A stretch of DNA of 64,000 nt, taken from Sinorhizobium sp. 8-89 (lineage in GTDB: Bacteria > Pseudomonadota > Alphaproteobacteria > Rhizobiales > Rhizobiaceae). Below are positions 1-8,190 of the stretch, piece after piece (within the stretch, counting starts at the first letter, position 1; the number at the start of each line of letters is the position of its first letter). A model generated the notes under the pieces. It saw nothing but the letters and a program-made list of their open reading frames with translations. It was not told where the DNA came from and did no database searches. The stretch spans positions 62,001-126,000 of the forward strand of contig NZ_JASKLR010000013.1 in the NCBI RefSeq assembly GCF_030124325.1. Reading direction: 5' to 3'. A program made the translations under genes and the position numbers.

Positions 1-187
1 TGTCGAAGGAGAGCGAGATTTCGAGGACAGCGAGCACCGCACAAATGAAAAAGACGGTCATCGTGCCGCTGAACGTACCGGTCGACTGCCAGCCGAGCCA
101 GACGCCAAGCAGCAGACCGAGGGCCGTAACGATGAAGGACCACTTGAAATAACCGAGGGCACTCGTTTGCGAACGGGGCTGGATCAT
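1..187 (-). CDS. DUF475 (TerC-like) integral membrane protein, N-terminal fragment
   Basis: The reverse strand opens with MIQPRSQTSALGYFKWSFIV and runs off the left edge after 62 residues. The visible part has two hydrophobic segments (about residues 15-32 and 43-57), the second ending in AVLAVLEISLSFD, the acidic-residue motif typical of DUF475 and TerC-type membrane proteins. The start is supported by a GGAGGG ribosome site 8 bases upstream. Family members are multi-pass inner-membrane proteins of unproven function, sometimes linked to metal or tellurite stress. The family call rests on recalled sequence; no partner gene is visible. Confidence 0.7.
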   Translation of the reverse strand, partial: MIQPRSQTSALGYFKWSFIVTALGLLLGVWLGWQSTGTFSGTMTVFFICAVLAVLEISLSFD

Positions 188-411
188 GGACGACCCTCCC
201 CGGCACAACGTGCCTCGGCGATTGTGGACGAGCGATTTCCTGTAACGAAAAAGCGCACAGCCGAATAGGCACATGCGTTGGGCATGAGATCAGTTTTCAT
301 GGTAGCTAATCCGCCGGCGTGATTTGCTGGCGGTACCGACATCACGAGAGCGCCGTAAAAACTCTCGCCAGAGGGGCCCGGCACCAATGTTCATCCCGCG
401 GTTCGATGTCT

Positions 412-432
412 AAAAGGCGGGATCGCCTTTTT
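412..432 (+). terminator. Rho-independent terminator-like hairpin
   Basis: AAAAGGCG (412-419), a GGAT loop and CGCCTTTT (424-431) form a perfect 8-bp stem that runs into TTTTT. On the minus strand the tail is weaker, so plus-strand termination is more likely. No plus-strand gene precedes it. Confidence 0.55.
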
Positions 433-549
433 ACTTAGCAGGACAAGGCGTCTCGTCAAGGGGTGGAGCGGCAGCCGGCGCGCCGCCTTGCCGCCTGAAA
501 CGGACATAGACAGACGCGATAAAATTCGCGCGGCTCCGGCGTTGCGGAT

Positions 550-575
550 GGAACCAAAGTTGGCTCTGACGGGTT
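550..575 (+). promoter_or_regulatory. EcfG-like promoter, GGAAC-N17-GGTT
   Basis: GGAAC at 550-554 and GGTT at 572-575 lie 37 bases before the DUF982 start at 613. The spacing is one base longer than the best matches in this window. Confidence 0.5.
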
Positions 576-612
576 TGATTTCCAGCAAAAACGACCTGTG
601 AGGCAACGCGCC

Positions 613-864
613 ATGCACAGTTTCTGGTGGGACAAGAGTGTCCAGGTGGAACTCGACGACGCAGGCAAATATCGCGACGTGAAGAGCACGCGCGAGGCGG
701 TTGAATGCCTGATGCTGCGTTGGCCCCATCAGGACGGGCGCGCCCTTGCCGCTGCAAAACGCGTCTGCCTGCAGGCGCTTGAGGGCAAGGTCAAGACCGA
801 GAAGGCTCGCAGGGCGTTTATCAAGGCTGCCGAAGAGGCGCACATTTCCATCCGGAGCCAGTAA
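613..864 (+). CDS. DUF982 family small protein
   Basis: This 83-residue protein begins MHSFWWDKSVQVELDDAGKY. It carries the DUF982 layout: an N-terminal beta-rich part, then an A-x-E-C-L-x-x-x-W-P segment (about residues 34-44), then a helical A-x-x-A-F-I-x-A-A-x-E-A end. I chose ATG 613 over the in-frame GTG 598 because GAGG lies just upstream and the family usually starts near this tryptophan motif. DUF982 proteins are common in rhizobia and have no established function. It is the first of three DUF982 genes in a row, and an EcfG-like promoter precedes it. Confidence 0.85.
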   Translation: MHSFWWDKSVQVELDDAGKYRDVKSTREAVECLMLRWPHQDGRALAAAKRVCLQALEGKVKTEKARRAFIKAAEEAHISIRSQ

Positions 865-1102
865 CAGCATTCGCATGTCCGGAAGCCTGTCGCTCCGAGG
901 CACAAGAGCATCGGCCCGCGAAAATCGGGTTCGATCTCTGGAAAGCATGATGCCGCAAAGGCAAAGTCGTTAGGCATGCCTCGGCACCCAGCCGGTCCGA
1001 AGGCATTCAACTTGATACAGGACGCAGGATGTGCGGATATCCCTTTCGCTCGTTCCCTTATCCCGCGCCGATGACCCCGCTCGGGGACAGGAAAGGAAAG
1101 CG

Positions 1103-1396
1103 ATGTACGAAATTCCGTGGAGTGCGCCGGTCAGCCTCACCATGCTGGACGGCAGGTGCCGCAAGGTCATCGGTCCGCTCGATGCGATGAAATGTCTGCA
1201 GAGCGAATGGCCCGTGCGAGGCGGCGCCTACTACAGCTATGCGATGCGCACCTGCGAAGCGGCGCTCAAGCGCCGGAAAAGCCCGAGCGAAGCACGCGCG
1301 GCCTTCATCTGTGCGTCGCGAGAGGCTTTTCTGACAATCCTGGCCGGTCAAGGGCGGGAGGAAGGCAATGATGGATACCGGCGGCCCCTGGAGTGA
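1103..1396 (+). CDS. DUF982 family small protein
   Basis: This 97-residue protein starts MYEIPWSAPVSLTMLDGRCR at an ATG preceded by GGAAAGGAAAG. It shares with its neighbours the central A-x-x-C-L-x-x-x-W-P segment and the A-R-A-A-F-I-x-A-S-x-E-A helix. Its end overlaps the start of the next DUF982 gene, so the two are probably cotranscribed and translationally coupled. No EcfG-like promoter is visible upstream, unlike the copy at 613. Function is unknown. Confidence 0.82.
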   Translation: MYEIPWSAPVSLTMLDGRCRKVIGPLDAMKCLQSEWPVRGGAYYSYAMRTCEAALKRRKSPSEARAAFICASREAFLTILAGQGREEGNDGYRRPLE

Positions 1397-1622
1397 ATGC
1401 GTACCTATCCGCATGCCAAACGAGACGACCGTTCACATGGTCTCCAACACGCGCCAAGCCGCGGAACTGCTGTCGAAGCACTGGCCGGTCAACCGCGGCC
1501 AGGCCTATAGGCACGCACTCGACATCTGCCAGGGAGTGCTCGAACGCGATTGGCCGTCCTACGTCGCCCGCGCTGCCTTTGTCGCGGCGGCAAAGGAGGC
1601 GGGCGTAAATCTGCTGGATTGA
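1368..1622 (+). CDS. DUF982 family small protein
   Basis: This protein of 83-84 residues starts MMDTGGPWSECVPI and overlaps the preceding gene by 29 bases. Two adjacent ATGs (1368 and 1371) follow GGGAGGAAGG; the second has the better spacing. The A-A-E-L-L-S-K-H-W-P segment and the A-x-A-A-F-V-A-A-A-K-E-A helix match DUF982. With the genes at 613 and 1103 it forms a tandem family cluster. A fourth member lies at 42210. Confidence 0.82.
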   Translation: MMDTGGPWSECVPIRMPNETTVHMVSNTRQAAELLSKHWPVNRGQAYRHALDICQGVLERDWPSYVARAAFVAAAKEAGVNLLD

Positions 1623-1668
1623 AATCGGTCCGAACGGCTTTGCGTGCCGCGACGCAGAGAAAGCCCAA

Positions 1669-2448
1669 TCAGGCGGGGTGATGCAGCACGCTGAGGCCAC
1701 CATCGACGGTCAGGCAGGCAGCATTCATGAAAGTGCATTCGTCGGAAATCATGAACAGCGCCGCGCGGGCGATCTCATCAGCCGTCGCGATGCGCCCGCC
1801 CGGATGCAGCTTCATCGTTTCCGCTTCGGCTGCTTTCGGTTCGGGGAAGCTGTTCCAGTAGTCGATCACCTTCTGGGTCAGCACGTAGCCCGGAGCGAGC
1901 GCGTTCACGCGGATTCCCTTCGATGCATATTCGATCCCGAGCGACTTCGTCATGCCGATGAGCGCATGCTTGGCAACGGGATAGGGGAAGGTATGAGGAA
2001 TGATGGTGAAGGCATGCGTCGAGGCGATGTTGAGGATCACCCCGCCGCCCGCCTCTATCATGCCCGGAAGTGCGGCCTTGCAGCAGTTCCAGGCGCCCTT
2101 GAGGTTCACGTCGAAGCAGCGCTGCCATTCCGCATCGCCCGTCGCCAGCGGCTCCGCGAAAACATTGATGCCGGCATTGTTGACCAGCGCGTTGGGGCGC
2201 CCGATGGTCTCCGCCGCCCTGGCAAAGGCCGCAGCGACTGCCCCGACATCGGTGATATCGGCGACCGCCGAGGAGACTTTGCCACCCTCGGCCCGGAGCC
2301 GCGTCGCCTCATTCTCAAGCAGCGGCCCATCGCGATCGATCAGGAAGAGACTGGCGCCCTCGCCCTGGAAGACTTCGGCCATGGCAAGGCCAATGCCCTG
2401 GGCGGCGCCCGTTATGACGATGCGTTTGCCATCGAGCCGGTTGCCCAT
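1669..2448 (-). CDS. SDR family oxidoreductase
   Basis: This 259-residue classical short-chain dehydrogenase has the Rossmann motif TGAAQGIG at residues 13-20, NNAG at 90-93 and the catalytic set Ser143, Tyr156 and Lys160 (YPVAK). Asp38 after the second strand (FLIDRD) suggests NAD(H) preference. It is the last gene of a minus-strand run after the GntR regulator and the galactonate-dehydratase-type enzyme, 36 bases behind the latter. A plausible job is oxidation of the sugar imported by the facing ABC system, or of a keto-deoxy acid further down. The substrate is not readable from sequence. Confidence 0.85.
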   Translation of the reverse strand: MGNRLDGKRIVITGAAQGIGLAMAEVFQGEGASLFLIDRDGPLLENEATRLRAEGGKVSSAVADITDVGAVAAAFARAAETIGRPNALVNNAGINVFAEPLATGDAEWQRCFDVNLKGAWNCCKAALPGMIEAGGGVILNIASTHAFTIIPHTFPYPVAKHALIGMTKSLGIEYASKGIRVNALAPGYVLTQKVIDYWNSFPEPKAAEAETMKLHPGGRIATADEIARAALFMISDECTFMNAACLTVDGGLSVLHHPA

Positions 2449-2484
2449 GAGCTTTCCTCCTCTTTCTCGATCCGCGTTATCGCG

Positions 2485-3633
2485 TCACCATTCGGCGACG
2501 CTGCCATCTTCGTGGCGCCAGATCGGGTTGCGCCAGCGATGGCCCTCCCGAGCACGCTCGATGACGTAGGCCTCGTCGACCTCGACGCCCAACCCAGGCC
2601 CTTGCGGGATCGACACGAAGCCATCCTCGTAGCGGAACACCTCCTTGTTGGAGATGTAATCGAGAATGTCGTTGGCCGCATTGTAGTGGATGCCGAGGCT
2701 CTGCTCCTGGATGAAGGCGTTGTAGCTGACGGCATCGACCTGAAGGCAGGCCGCGAGCGCGATCGGACCGAGCGGGCAATGCGGCGCGAGCGCCACGTCA
2801 TAGGCCTCCGCCATCGCCGCGATCTTGCGGCACTCGGTAATGCCGCCCGCATGGGAGAGATCGGGCTGGATGATGTCGACGTAGCCGTCGGCAAGGACCG
2901 ACTTGAAATCCCAGCGGGAATAGAGGCGCTCGCCTAGCGCAATCGGCGTCGAGCAATGGTTGGCGATCTCCTTCAGCGCCTCCCGGTTTTCCGACAGCAC
3001 CGGCTCCTCGATGAACATCAACTTGAACTGCTCGAGTTCCTTGGCAAGCACCTTGGCCATCGGCCGATGCACACGGCCATGGAAGTCGACGCCGATGCCG
3101 ACGTGCGGGCCGATCGCGTCCCGGATGGTGCCGATGGTCGAGACGGCCTTGTCGATCTTCTCGTTGCTGTCGACGATCTGCAGCTCTTCGCAGCCGTTGA
3201 GCTTGATCGCCTTGAAGCCGCGGGCGACGACATCCTTGGCATTGCGGGCGACATCGCTCGGACGGTCGCCGCCGATCCAGGAATAGACCTTGATCCTGTC
3301 GCGGCACTGGCCGCCGAGCAACTGGTGGACCGGCTGGCCGAGAGCCTTGCCCTTGATATCCCAGAGCGCCTGGTCGATGCCGGCAAGAGCACTCATGTGC
3401 AAGGCGCCGCCGCGATAGAAGCCGCCGCGATACATCACGTTCCAATGGTCCTCGATTAGAAACGGATCCTTGCCGACGAGGTAATCAGCGAGCTCGTGCA
3501 CGGCCGCCCCGACTGTCAGTGCCCGGCCTTCGACCACTGGCTCGCCCCAGCCGACAACGCCCTCGTCGGTTTCGATCTTGAGAAACAGCCAGCGCGGCGG
3601 AACGATATAGGTGGTCAGCTTGGTAATCTTCAT
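2485..3633 (-). CDS. dgoD: D-galactonate dehydratase-type enzyme (enolase superfamily)
   Basis: This 382-residue protein belongs to the mandelate racemase/muconate lactonizing group. Candidate metal ligands are Asp183, Glu209 and Glu235. Candidate catalytic residues are His185 and His285 (APHCPLGP). These positions agree with those known for E. coli galactonate dehydratase, which removes water from D-galactonate to give 2-keto-3-deoxygalactonate. The gene sits between a GntR regulator and an SDR and faces an AraF-like importer, so the product probably acts on an aldonic acid made from the imported galactose- or arabinose-type sugar. No KDG kinase or aldolase gene adjoins it. Related dehydratases use other acid sugars. 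Confidence 0.82.
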   Translation of the reverse strand: MKITKLTTYIVPPRWLFLKIETDEGVVGWGEPVVEGRALTVGAAVHELADYLVGKDPFLIEDHWNVMYRGGFYRGGALHMSALAGIDQALWDIKGKALGQPVHQLLGGQCRDRIKVYSWIGGDRPSDVARNAKDVVARGFKAIKLNGCEELQIVDSNEKIDKAVSTIGTIRDAIGPHVGIGVDFHGRVHRPMAKVLAKELEQFKLMFIEEPVLSENREALKEIANHCSTPIALGERLYSRWDFKSVLADGYVDIIQPDLSHAGGITECRKIAAMAEAYDVALAPHCPLGPIALAACLQVDAVSYNAFIQEQSLGIHYNAANDILDYISNKEVFRYEDGFVSIPQGPGLGVEVDEAYVIERAREGHRWRNPIWRHEDGSVAEW

Positions 3634-3679
3634 GACGTGATGTCCATTGAGGGAAGAGCAAACGGGCGGGCTGCCCGTT

Positions 3680-4459
3680 TCACGGGTTGTTCAGAAGAGT
3701 GGCGCCTGCGGGCCGGTGCCGTTTGACGGCCGCCGCGAGGTCGCGGGCCGCAAGATCCAACATGCGCATCGAGCATTCGCGCGCCCCCGCCTTGTCGCGC
3801 ATGCGCAATGCCTCCACCAGCTCGCCATGGATGTCGATGGCCTCATCCCGGCGTTCGGCGGCCTCGTTCGAAGCGTGCAGAGAGAATTTGAGCGCAGCCT
3901 GGATGATGCCGACGAGTTGCAGGAAGACCTGATTATGGCTCGCCTTCAGAAGGCAGGTGTGGAAGGCGACGTCAGCCTCGGTGAAGCCCGCGACGTCGCG
4001 CTCGCCGTCGCGCATGCCCTGCCAGGCGCGTTCGAGATCGGCGATTTCCTGCACAGTCGCGCGCTCCGCGGCGAATTCCGCCGCCGCCGGCTCGATCGCC
4101 CGCCGCGCTTCCAGAATGCAGTTCAGCAGGTCGAATTCGAAGATGCGCTCGCCGATCCATTCGAGTACCTGCGAATCGAGAATGTTCCACTCTTCCTTGT
4201 TGCAGACGACCGTGCCGACGCGGGAACGGCCGCGCACCATGCCCTTGGATTCGAGAATCTTCAGCGATTCGCGGATCACGGTGCGGCTGACGCCATACCG
4301 ATCGCAGAGATCGTTTTCGCGAGGCAGGAACGTGCCGACCGGAAAGACCTCGGCGCAGATGTCGGAGGCAATGGCCCGCGTAATGTTCTTCTGGACGCGC
4401 GGGCGGCGCTGCAGCCGTTCCGCCGCAATACCCTGGTGCTCCTGCCCTTCCGCTGTCAT
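3680..4459 (-). CDS. GntR family (FCD subfamily) transcriptional regulator
   Basis: This 259-residue protein has an N-terminal winged helix (about residues 20-85; [20 protein letters not shown]) and an all-helical FCD ligand domain (about 100-235). I start it at ATG 4459 because GGGGAAGG lies just upstream; an in-frame extension to 4549 would enter the AT-rich control region. It heads a minus-strand run with the dehydratase and SDR and diverges from the ABC importer. It is probably a local repressor of both directions, responding to the sugar or an acid intermediate. Confidence 0.85.
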   Translation of the reverse strand: MTAEGQEHQGIAAERLQRRPRVQKNITRAIASDICAEVFPVGTFLPRENDLCDRYGVSRTVIRESLKILESKGMVRGRSRVGTVVCNKEEWNILDSQVLEWIGERIFEFDLLNCILEARRAIEPAAAEFAAERATVQEIADLERAWQGMRDGERDVAGFTEADVAFHTCLLKASHNQVFLQLVGIIQAALKFSLHASNEAAERRDEAIDIHGELVEALRMRDKAGARECSMRMLDLAARDLAAAVKRHRPAGATLLNNP

Positions 4460-4541
4460 CGCCTTCCCCACGCTGATCAAGTCGATGCTCCTTAGCGCAG
4501 ATCGCCGAGGCTGGCGACAGCGCGCCGAAGCGCACGCGTTC

Positions 4542-4607
4542 ATTATCATACATCACTATCTTATTCATCATACAAAGGCAATTGACGAATATGATGATTC
4601 ATCATAC
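4542..4607. promoter_or_regulatory. Candidate GntR operator array in the divergent control region
   Basis: ATTCATCATAC occurs exactly twice (4563-4573 and 4597-4607), and a related ATTATCATAC lies at 4542-4551. The right copy is half of a palindrome with arms TGATG and CATCA around ATT (4592-4604). The array is AT-rich against a GC-rich background and sits between the FCD regulator and the importer it faces, which is where an operator is expected. Binding is inferred, not shown. Confidence 0.55.
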
Positions 4608-4650
4608 ACCAATGCCAACTGCAGGAGGCAGTTCATCAGGGAGAGACACC

Positions 4651-5634
4651 ATGCGCTTCATCAAGGCAGCCATTCTGGCTGGTACCGTCGCCGTACTCGC
4701 CGCCACTTCGGCATTCGCCGCCGACGTCAAGATCGGCTTCATCGTCAAACAGCCCGAGGAGCCGTGGTTCCAGGACGAATGGAAGTTCGCGGACGTCGCC
4801 GCCAAGGAAAAAGGCTTCACGCTGGTCAAGATCGGTGCCGAAGACGGCGAGAAGGTCCAGTCGGCCATCGACAATCTCGGGGCGCAGGGCGCACAGGGTT
4901 TCATTGTCTGCACGCCCGACGTCAAGCTCGGCCCGGGCATCGTCGCAAAGGCTGCCGCCAACGACCTCAAGCTGATGACCGTCGACGACCGCCTGGTCAA
5001 CGCCGACGGCAGCCCGATCGAGGACGTTCCGCACATGGGAATCTCGGCCACAAAGATCGGCGAGGCCGTCGGCCAGGCGATCGTCGACGAAATCAAGAAG
5101 CGCGGCTGGGACATGAAGGAGGTCGGCGCGATCCGTGTCTCTTACGACCAGTTGCCGACTGCTGTCGACCGTGTCGAAGGCGCCCTTTCCGTTCTCAAGG
5201 CCAACGGTTTCCCGGAAGCCAACATCTTCGACGCGCCGCAGGCCAAGACCGATACGGAGGCCGCCCTCAACGCCTCGACGATCGTGCTCAACAAGAACGC
5301 CGGCATCAAGAAATGGGTCGCTGTCGGCCTCAATGACGAAGCAGTGCTCGGCGCCGTCCGCGCGACCGAATCCGTCGGTATTCCCGCAGACAGCATGATC
5401 GGCGTCGGCATCGGCGGCGCGGAGTCGGCGATCAACGAGTTCAAAAAGCCCGCCGCCACCGGCTTCTTCGGCACCGTGATCATCTCGCCGAAGCGTCACG
5501 GCTACGAAACCGCGCTCAACATGTACGACTGGATTGCCAACGAGAAGGAGCCGGAAAAGCTGATCCTGACCGCCGGCCAACTGGCGCTGCGCGACAACTA
5601 CGAAGCCGTCCGCAAGGAACTCGGCATCGAGTAA
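4651..5634 (+). CDS. Sugar ABC transporter periplasmic binding protein, AraF-like
   Basis: This 327-residue protein has a Sec signal peptide (MRFIKAAILAG...SAFA, cleavage near Ala23). Mature residues such as GFIVKQPEEPWFQDEWKFAD closely resemble E. coli AraF, the L-arabinose binding protein. It belongs to the type-I periplasmic fold that binds arabinose, galactose and fucose. ATG 4651 follows GGGAGAG. It is first in an operon with an AraG-like ATPase, an AraH-like permease and an aldose 1-epimerase. The exact sugar, L-arabinose or D-galactose, cannot be settled by eye; the galactonate-dehydratase neighbour keeps galactose in play. Confidence 0.88.
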   Translation: MRFIKAAILAGTVAVLAATSAFAADVKIGFIVKQPEEPWFQDEWKFADVAAKEKGFTLVKIGAEDGEKVQSAIDNLGAQGAQGFIVCTPDVKLGPGIVAKAAANDLKLMTVDDRLVNADGSPIEDVPHMGISATKIGEAVGQAIVDEIKKRGWDMKEVGAIRVSYDQLPTAVDRVEGALSVLKANGFPEANIFDAPQAKTDTEAALNASTIVLNKNAGIKKWVAVGLNDEAVLGAVRATESVGIPADSMIGVGIGGAESAINEFKKPAATGFFGTVIISPKRHGYETALNMYDWIANEKEPEKLILTAGQLALRDNYEAVRKELGIE

Positions 5635-5655
5635 CCGTCCCTGACGAATCAATGA

Positions 5656-5684
5656 GCCCGGCGGTACGACTCGTACCGCCGGGC
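5656..5684 (+). promoter_or_regulatory. 13-bp intercistronic hairpin between binding-protein and ATPase genes
   Basis: GCCCGGCGGTACG (5656-5668), a three-base ACT loop and its exact complement (5672-5684) form a very stable stem without a T tract. It lies 21 bases after the binding-protein stop and 20 bases before the ATPase start. Hairpins in this place often protect the upstream mRNA from 3' decay, giving more binding protein than ATPase. That role is an inference here. Confidence 0.65.
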
Positions 5685-5704
5685 ACCTCGCTTCGGAGCA
5701 GCGC

Positions 5705-7231
5705 ATGCAGGACTTCCTCGAATTCCGATCCATTTCCAAAGGTTACCCCGGCGTCCAGGCGCTGTCGGATGTCTCCTTTGCCGTTCGCAAGGGCGCCGTC
5801 CACGGGCTCATGGGCGAGAACGGCGCCGGCAAGTCGACGCTGATCCGGGTTCTGTCCGGCGATCAATCGGCCGATGAGGGCGAGATCCGCATCGACGGCG
5901 AAGTGCAGCACTACCGCTCCGTGCGCGACGCCTTCCATGCGGGCGTCATCGTCATCCACCAGGAACTGCAGCTCGTGCCGGAGCTGACGGTCGCCGAAAA
6001 CCTTTGGCTCGGCCATTTCCCGGGCAAAGGCGGCGTGATCGACCGGCGGAAACTCATCGGCGTCGTCTCCCAAAAACTTGCCGAGATCGGCATCGAAGTC
6101 GACCCAACCGCCAAGGTCGCGTCGCTTTCAATCGGCGAGCGCCAGATGGTCGAGATCGCCAAGGCAGTGATGCTCGATGCGCGCGTCATCGCTCTCGACG
6201 AGCCGACGTCGTCGCTCTCGTCCCGCGAAAGCGAAATCCTCTTCGCCCTCATCGATCGCCTGCGCGCGAACGGCACCGTCATCCTCTATGTATCGCATCG
6301 CCTCGACGAGATCTTCCGGCTTTGCGATAGCCTCACGGTGCTGCGCGACGGCAAGCTCGCCGCACATCATCCTGACATTTCCAAGGTGACGCGCGACCAG
6401 ATCATTTCCGAAATGGTCGGGCGCGAAATCGCGAACATCTGGGGCTGGCGAGGGCGCAGCTTCGGCGCCGAGCGGCTGCGGGTCGAAAACGTCGCGGGAC
6501 CGAAACTGAAGGTCCCGTTGAGCTTCGCGGTCCGGCGCAGCGAGATCGTCGGCTTTTTCGGCCTGATTGGCGCAGGCCGCAGCGAGATGGCGCGGCTCGT
6601 CTATGGAGCCGATGCGCGCAGCCAGGGCAGCGTGTCGGTCGACGGCGCAGTCGTGCCGGCAGACAGCCCGCCAAAGTCGATCCGGGCCGGCATCGTCCTC
6701 TGCCCGGAGGACCGCAAATTCGATGGCATCGTTCAGGGCCGGTCGATCGAGGAAAACATGACGATCTCCTCGCGCCGCCACTTTTCGCGCTTCGGCATCA
6801 TCAACCCGAAGAAGGAAAGCGAGCTCGCCGACAAGTTCATCGCCAAGCTTCGCGTGCGAACACCGTCCCGCCGTCAGGACATCGTCAACCTCTCGGGCGG
6901 CAACCAGCAGAAAGTCATTCTCGGTCGCTGGCTGTCCGAGGAGGGCATCAAGGTTCTCATCGTCGACGAGCCGACGCGCGGCATCGACGTCGGTGCGAAA
7001 TCCGAGATCTACGAAATCCTCTACGGGCTTGCCGAACAGGGCATGGCGATCGTCGTCATCTCCAGCGAATTGCCGGAAGTGATGGGCATCGCGGATCGCA
7101 TTATCGTGATGTGCGAGGGACGTCTCGCGGCAGACATGCCGCGCGCAGAATTCGATGAGCGGCGGATCCTCGCGGCAGCCCTTCCCGACATCAAGAACAG
7201 CAAAGACCTTCCCCTTACACAGGTGCAGTGA
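5705..7231 (+). CDS. Sugar ABC transporter ATPase, AraG-like, two nucleotide-binding domains
   Basis: This 508-residue protein has two fused ABC domains. The first has Walker A GENGAGKST (37-45), a weakened signature LSIGE and Walker B VIALDEPTSSL. The second has lost a normal Walker A (GLIGAGRSEM) but keeps LSGGNQQKVILGRW and VLIVDEPTRGID. This asymmetry is normal for the AraG/MglA/RbsA class. It energises uptake with the binding protein before it and the permease after it, whose ATG lies 2 bases past this stop. Confidence 0.92.
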   Translation: MQDFLEFRSISKGYPGVQALSDVSFAVRKGAVHGLMGENGAGKSTLIRVLSGDQSADEGEIRIDGEVQHYRSVRDAFHAGVIVIHQELQLVPELTVAENLWLGHFPGKGGVIDRRKLIGVVSQKLAEIGIEVDPTAKVASLSIGERQMVEIAKAVMLDARVIALDEPTSSLSSRESEILFALIDRLRANGTVILYVSHRLDEIFRLCDSLTVLRDGKLAAHHPDISKVTRDQIISEMVGREIANIWGWRGRSFGAERLRVENVAGPKLKVPLSFAVRRSEIVGFFGLIGAGRSEMARLVYGADARSQGSVSVDGAVVPADSPPKSIRAGIVLCPEDRKFDGIVQGRSIEENMTISSRRHFSRFGIINPKKESELADKFIAKLRVRTPSRRQDIVNLSGGNQQKVILGRWLSEEGIKVLIVDEPTRGIDVGAKSEIYEILYGLAEQGMAIVVISSELPEVMGIADRIIVMCEGRLAADMPRAEFDERRILAAALPDIKNSKDLPLTQVQ

Positions 7232-7233
7232 CG

Positions 7234-8184
7234 ATGACCCATTTGAAAAAAATCCTTCTCGGCGAACAGGGCCTCGTCGTCATCTTCGCGGTCGCCTTCG
7301 TCATCGTATCGTTGGCGGTTCCGAATTTTCTGAGCGAACGCAACATGCTCGGCCTGCTGCAGTCGGTCGTCACGATCGGCATCATTGCCTGCACCATGAT
7401 GTTCTGCCTCGCCTCACGCGATTTCGACCTTTCCGTCGGCTCGACGGTAGCGTTTTCCGGCATGGTGGCGGTGATGGCATCGAACGCCATGGGCTCAATC
7501 CTGCTCGGGCTGCTGGCCGCCGTCCTGTGTGGCGCCGTCGTCGGTGCCATCAACGGCGTCGTCATCGCCCGCTTCCGCATCAATGCGCTGATCACCACGC
7601 TTGCCACCATGCAGATCGTCCGCGGCTTCGCGCTGATCGCTTCGGACGGCCGCGCCGTCGGCATCAACGATCCGTCCTTTTACCAGCTGGCACTGTCGCG
7701 CTTCCTCGGCATCCCGACACCGATCTGGGTGATGGGCCTGTTCTTCGTCGTCTTCGGTTTCGTGCTGAACAGGACCGTCTTCGGCAAGAACACGCTGGCG
7801 ATCGGCGGCAACCCGGAGGCCTCGCGCCTCGCCGGCGTAGATGTCGCCCGCATACGCATCTGGATCTTCGCGCTGCAAGGCATCGTCTGCGCCGTTGCAG
7901 GCGTGCTGCTCGCCTCTCGCATCACCTCCGGCCAGCCCAATGCCGCGACGGGCCTCGAGCTTTCAGTCATCTCGGCCTGCGTGCTCGGCGGCGTTTCGCT
8001 GGCGGGCGGCCGCGCGGCGATGACCGGCGTCATCGTCGGCGTTTTGATCATGGGCATCGCCGAAAACGTCATGAACCTGCTCAACATCCAGGCCTTTTAT
8101 CAGTACGTGGTGCGCGGCCTGATCCTGCTGCTGGCGGTGCTCCTTGACAATTTGCGCTCGGTCGCGGGCCGACAGCGCGTCTGA
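7234..8184 (+). CDS. Sugar ABC transporter permease, AraH-like
   Basis: This protein of about 316 residues is almost wholly hydrophobic, with eight to ten membrane helices. It has the BPD_transp_2 hallmark GGNPEASRLAGVDVARIRI (about residues 190-208) and the conserved tail ASRITSGQPNAATGLELSVI. I prefer ATG 7234 over the overlapping GTG 7228 because AGGTG lies 8 bases before it. It forms the membrane channel of the AraFGH-like importer, with the epimerase gene 6 bases downstream. Confidence 0.9.
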   Translation: MTHLKKILLGEQGLVVIFAVAFVIVSLAVPNFLSERNMLGLLQSVVTIGIIACTMMFCLASRDFDLSVGSTVAFSGMVAVMASNAMGSILLGLLAAVLCGAVVGAINGVVIARFRINALITTLATMQIVRGFALIASDGRAVGINDPSFYQLALSRFLGIPTPIWVMGLFFVVFGFVLNRTVFGKNTLAIGGNPEASRLAGVDVARIRIWIFALQGIVCAVAGVLLASRITSGQPNAATGLELSVISACVLGGVSLAGGRAAMTGVIVGVLIMGIAENVMNLLNIQAFYQYVVRGLILLLAVLLDNLRSVAGRQRV

Positions 8185-8190
8185 CCGCCG

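Larger units (their letters stand above)
188..612. other. 425-base gene-free region with an orphan hairpin terminator
   Basis: No convincing coding frame is present. Two elements stand out: an 8-bp perfect hairpin followed by a T run at 412-432, and an EcfG-like promoter at 550-575 in front of the DUF982 gene. The hairpin has no gene before it on the plus strand, so a short non-coding transcript ending there is possible. Confidence 0.5.

Noticed and set aside
1678-2937. Long plus-strand open frame opposite the SDR and galactonate-dehydratase genes
   Set aside because: It is antisense to two proteins with intact active sites; high GC content produces such long frames by codon symmetry. No family features or ribosome site.
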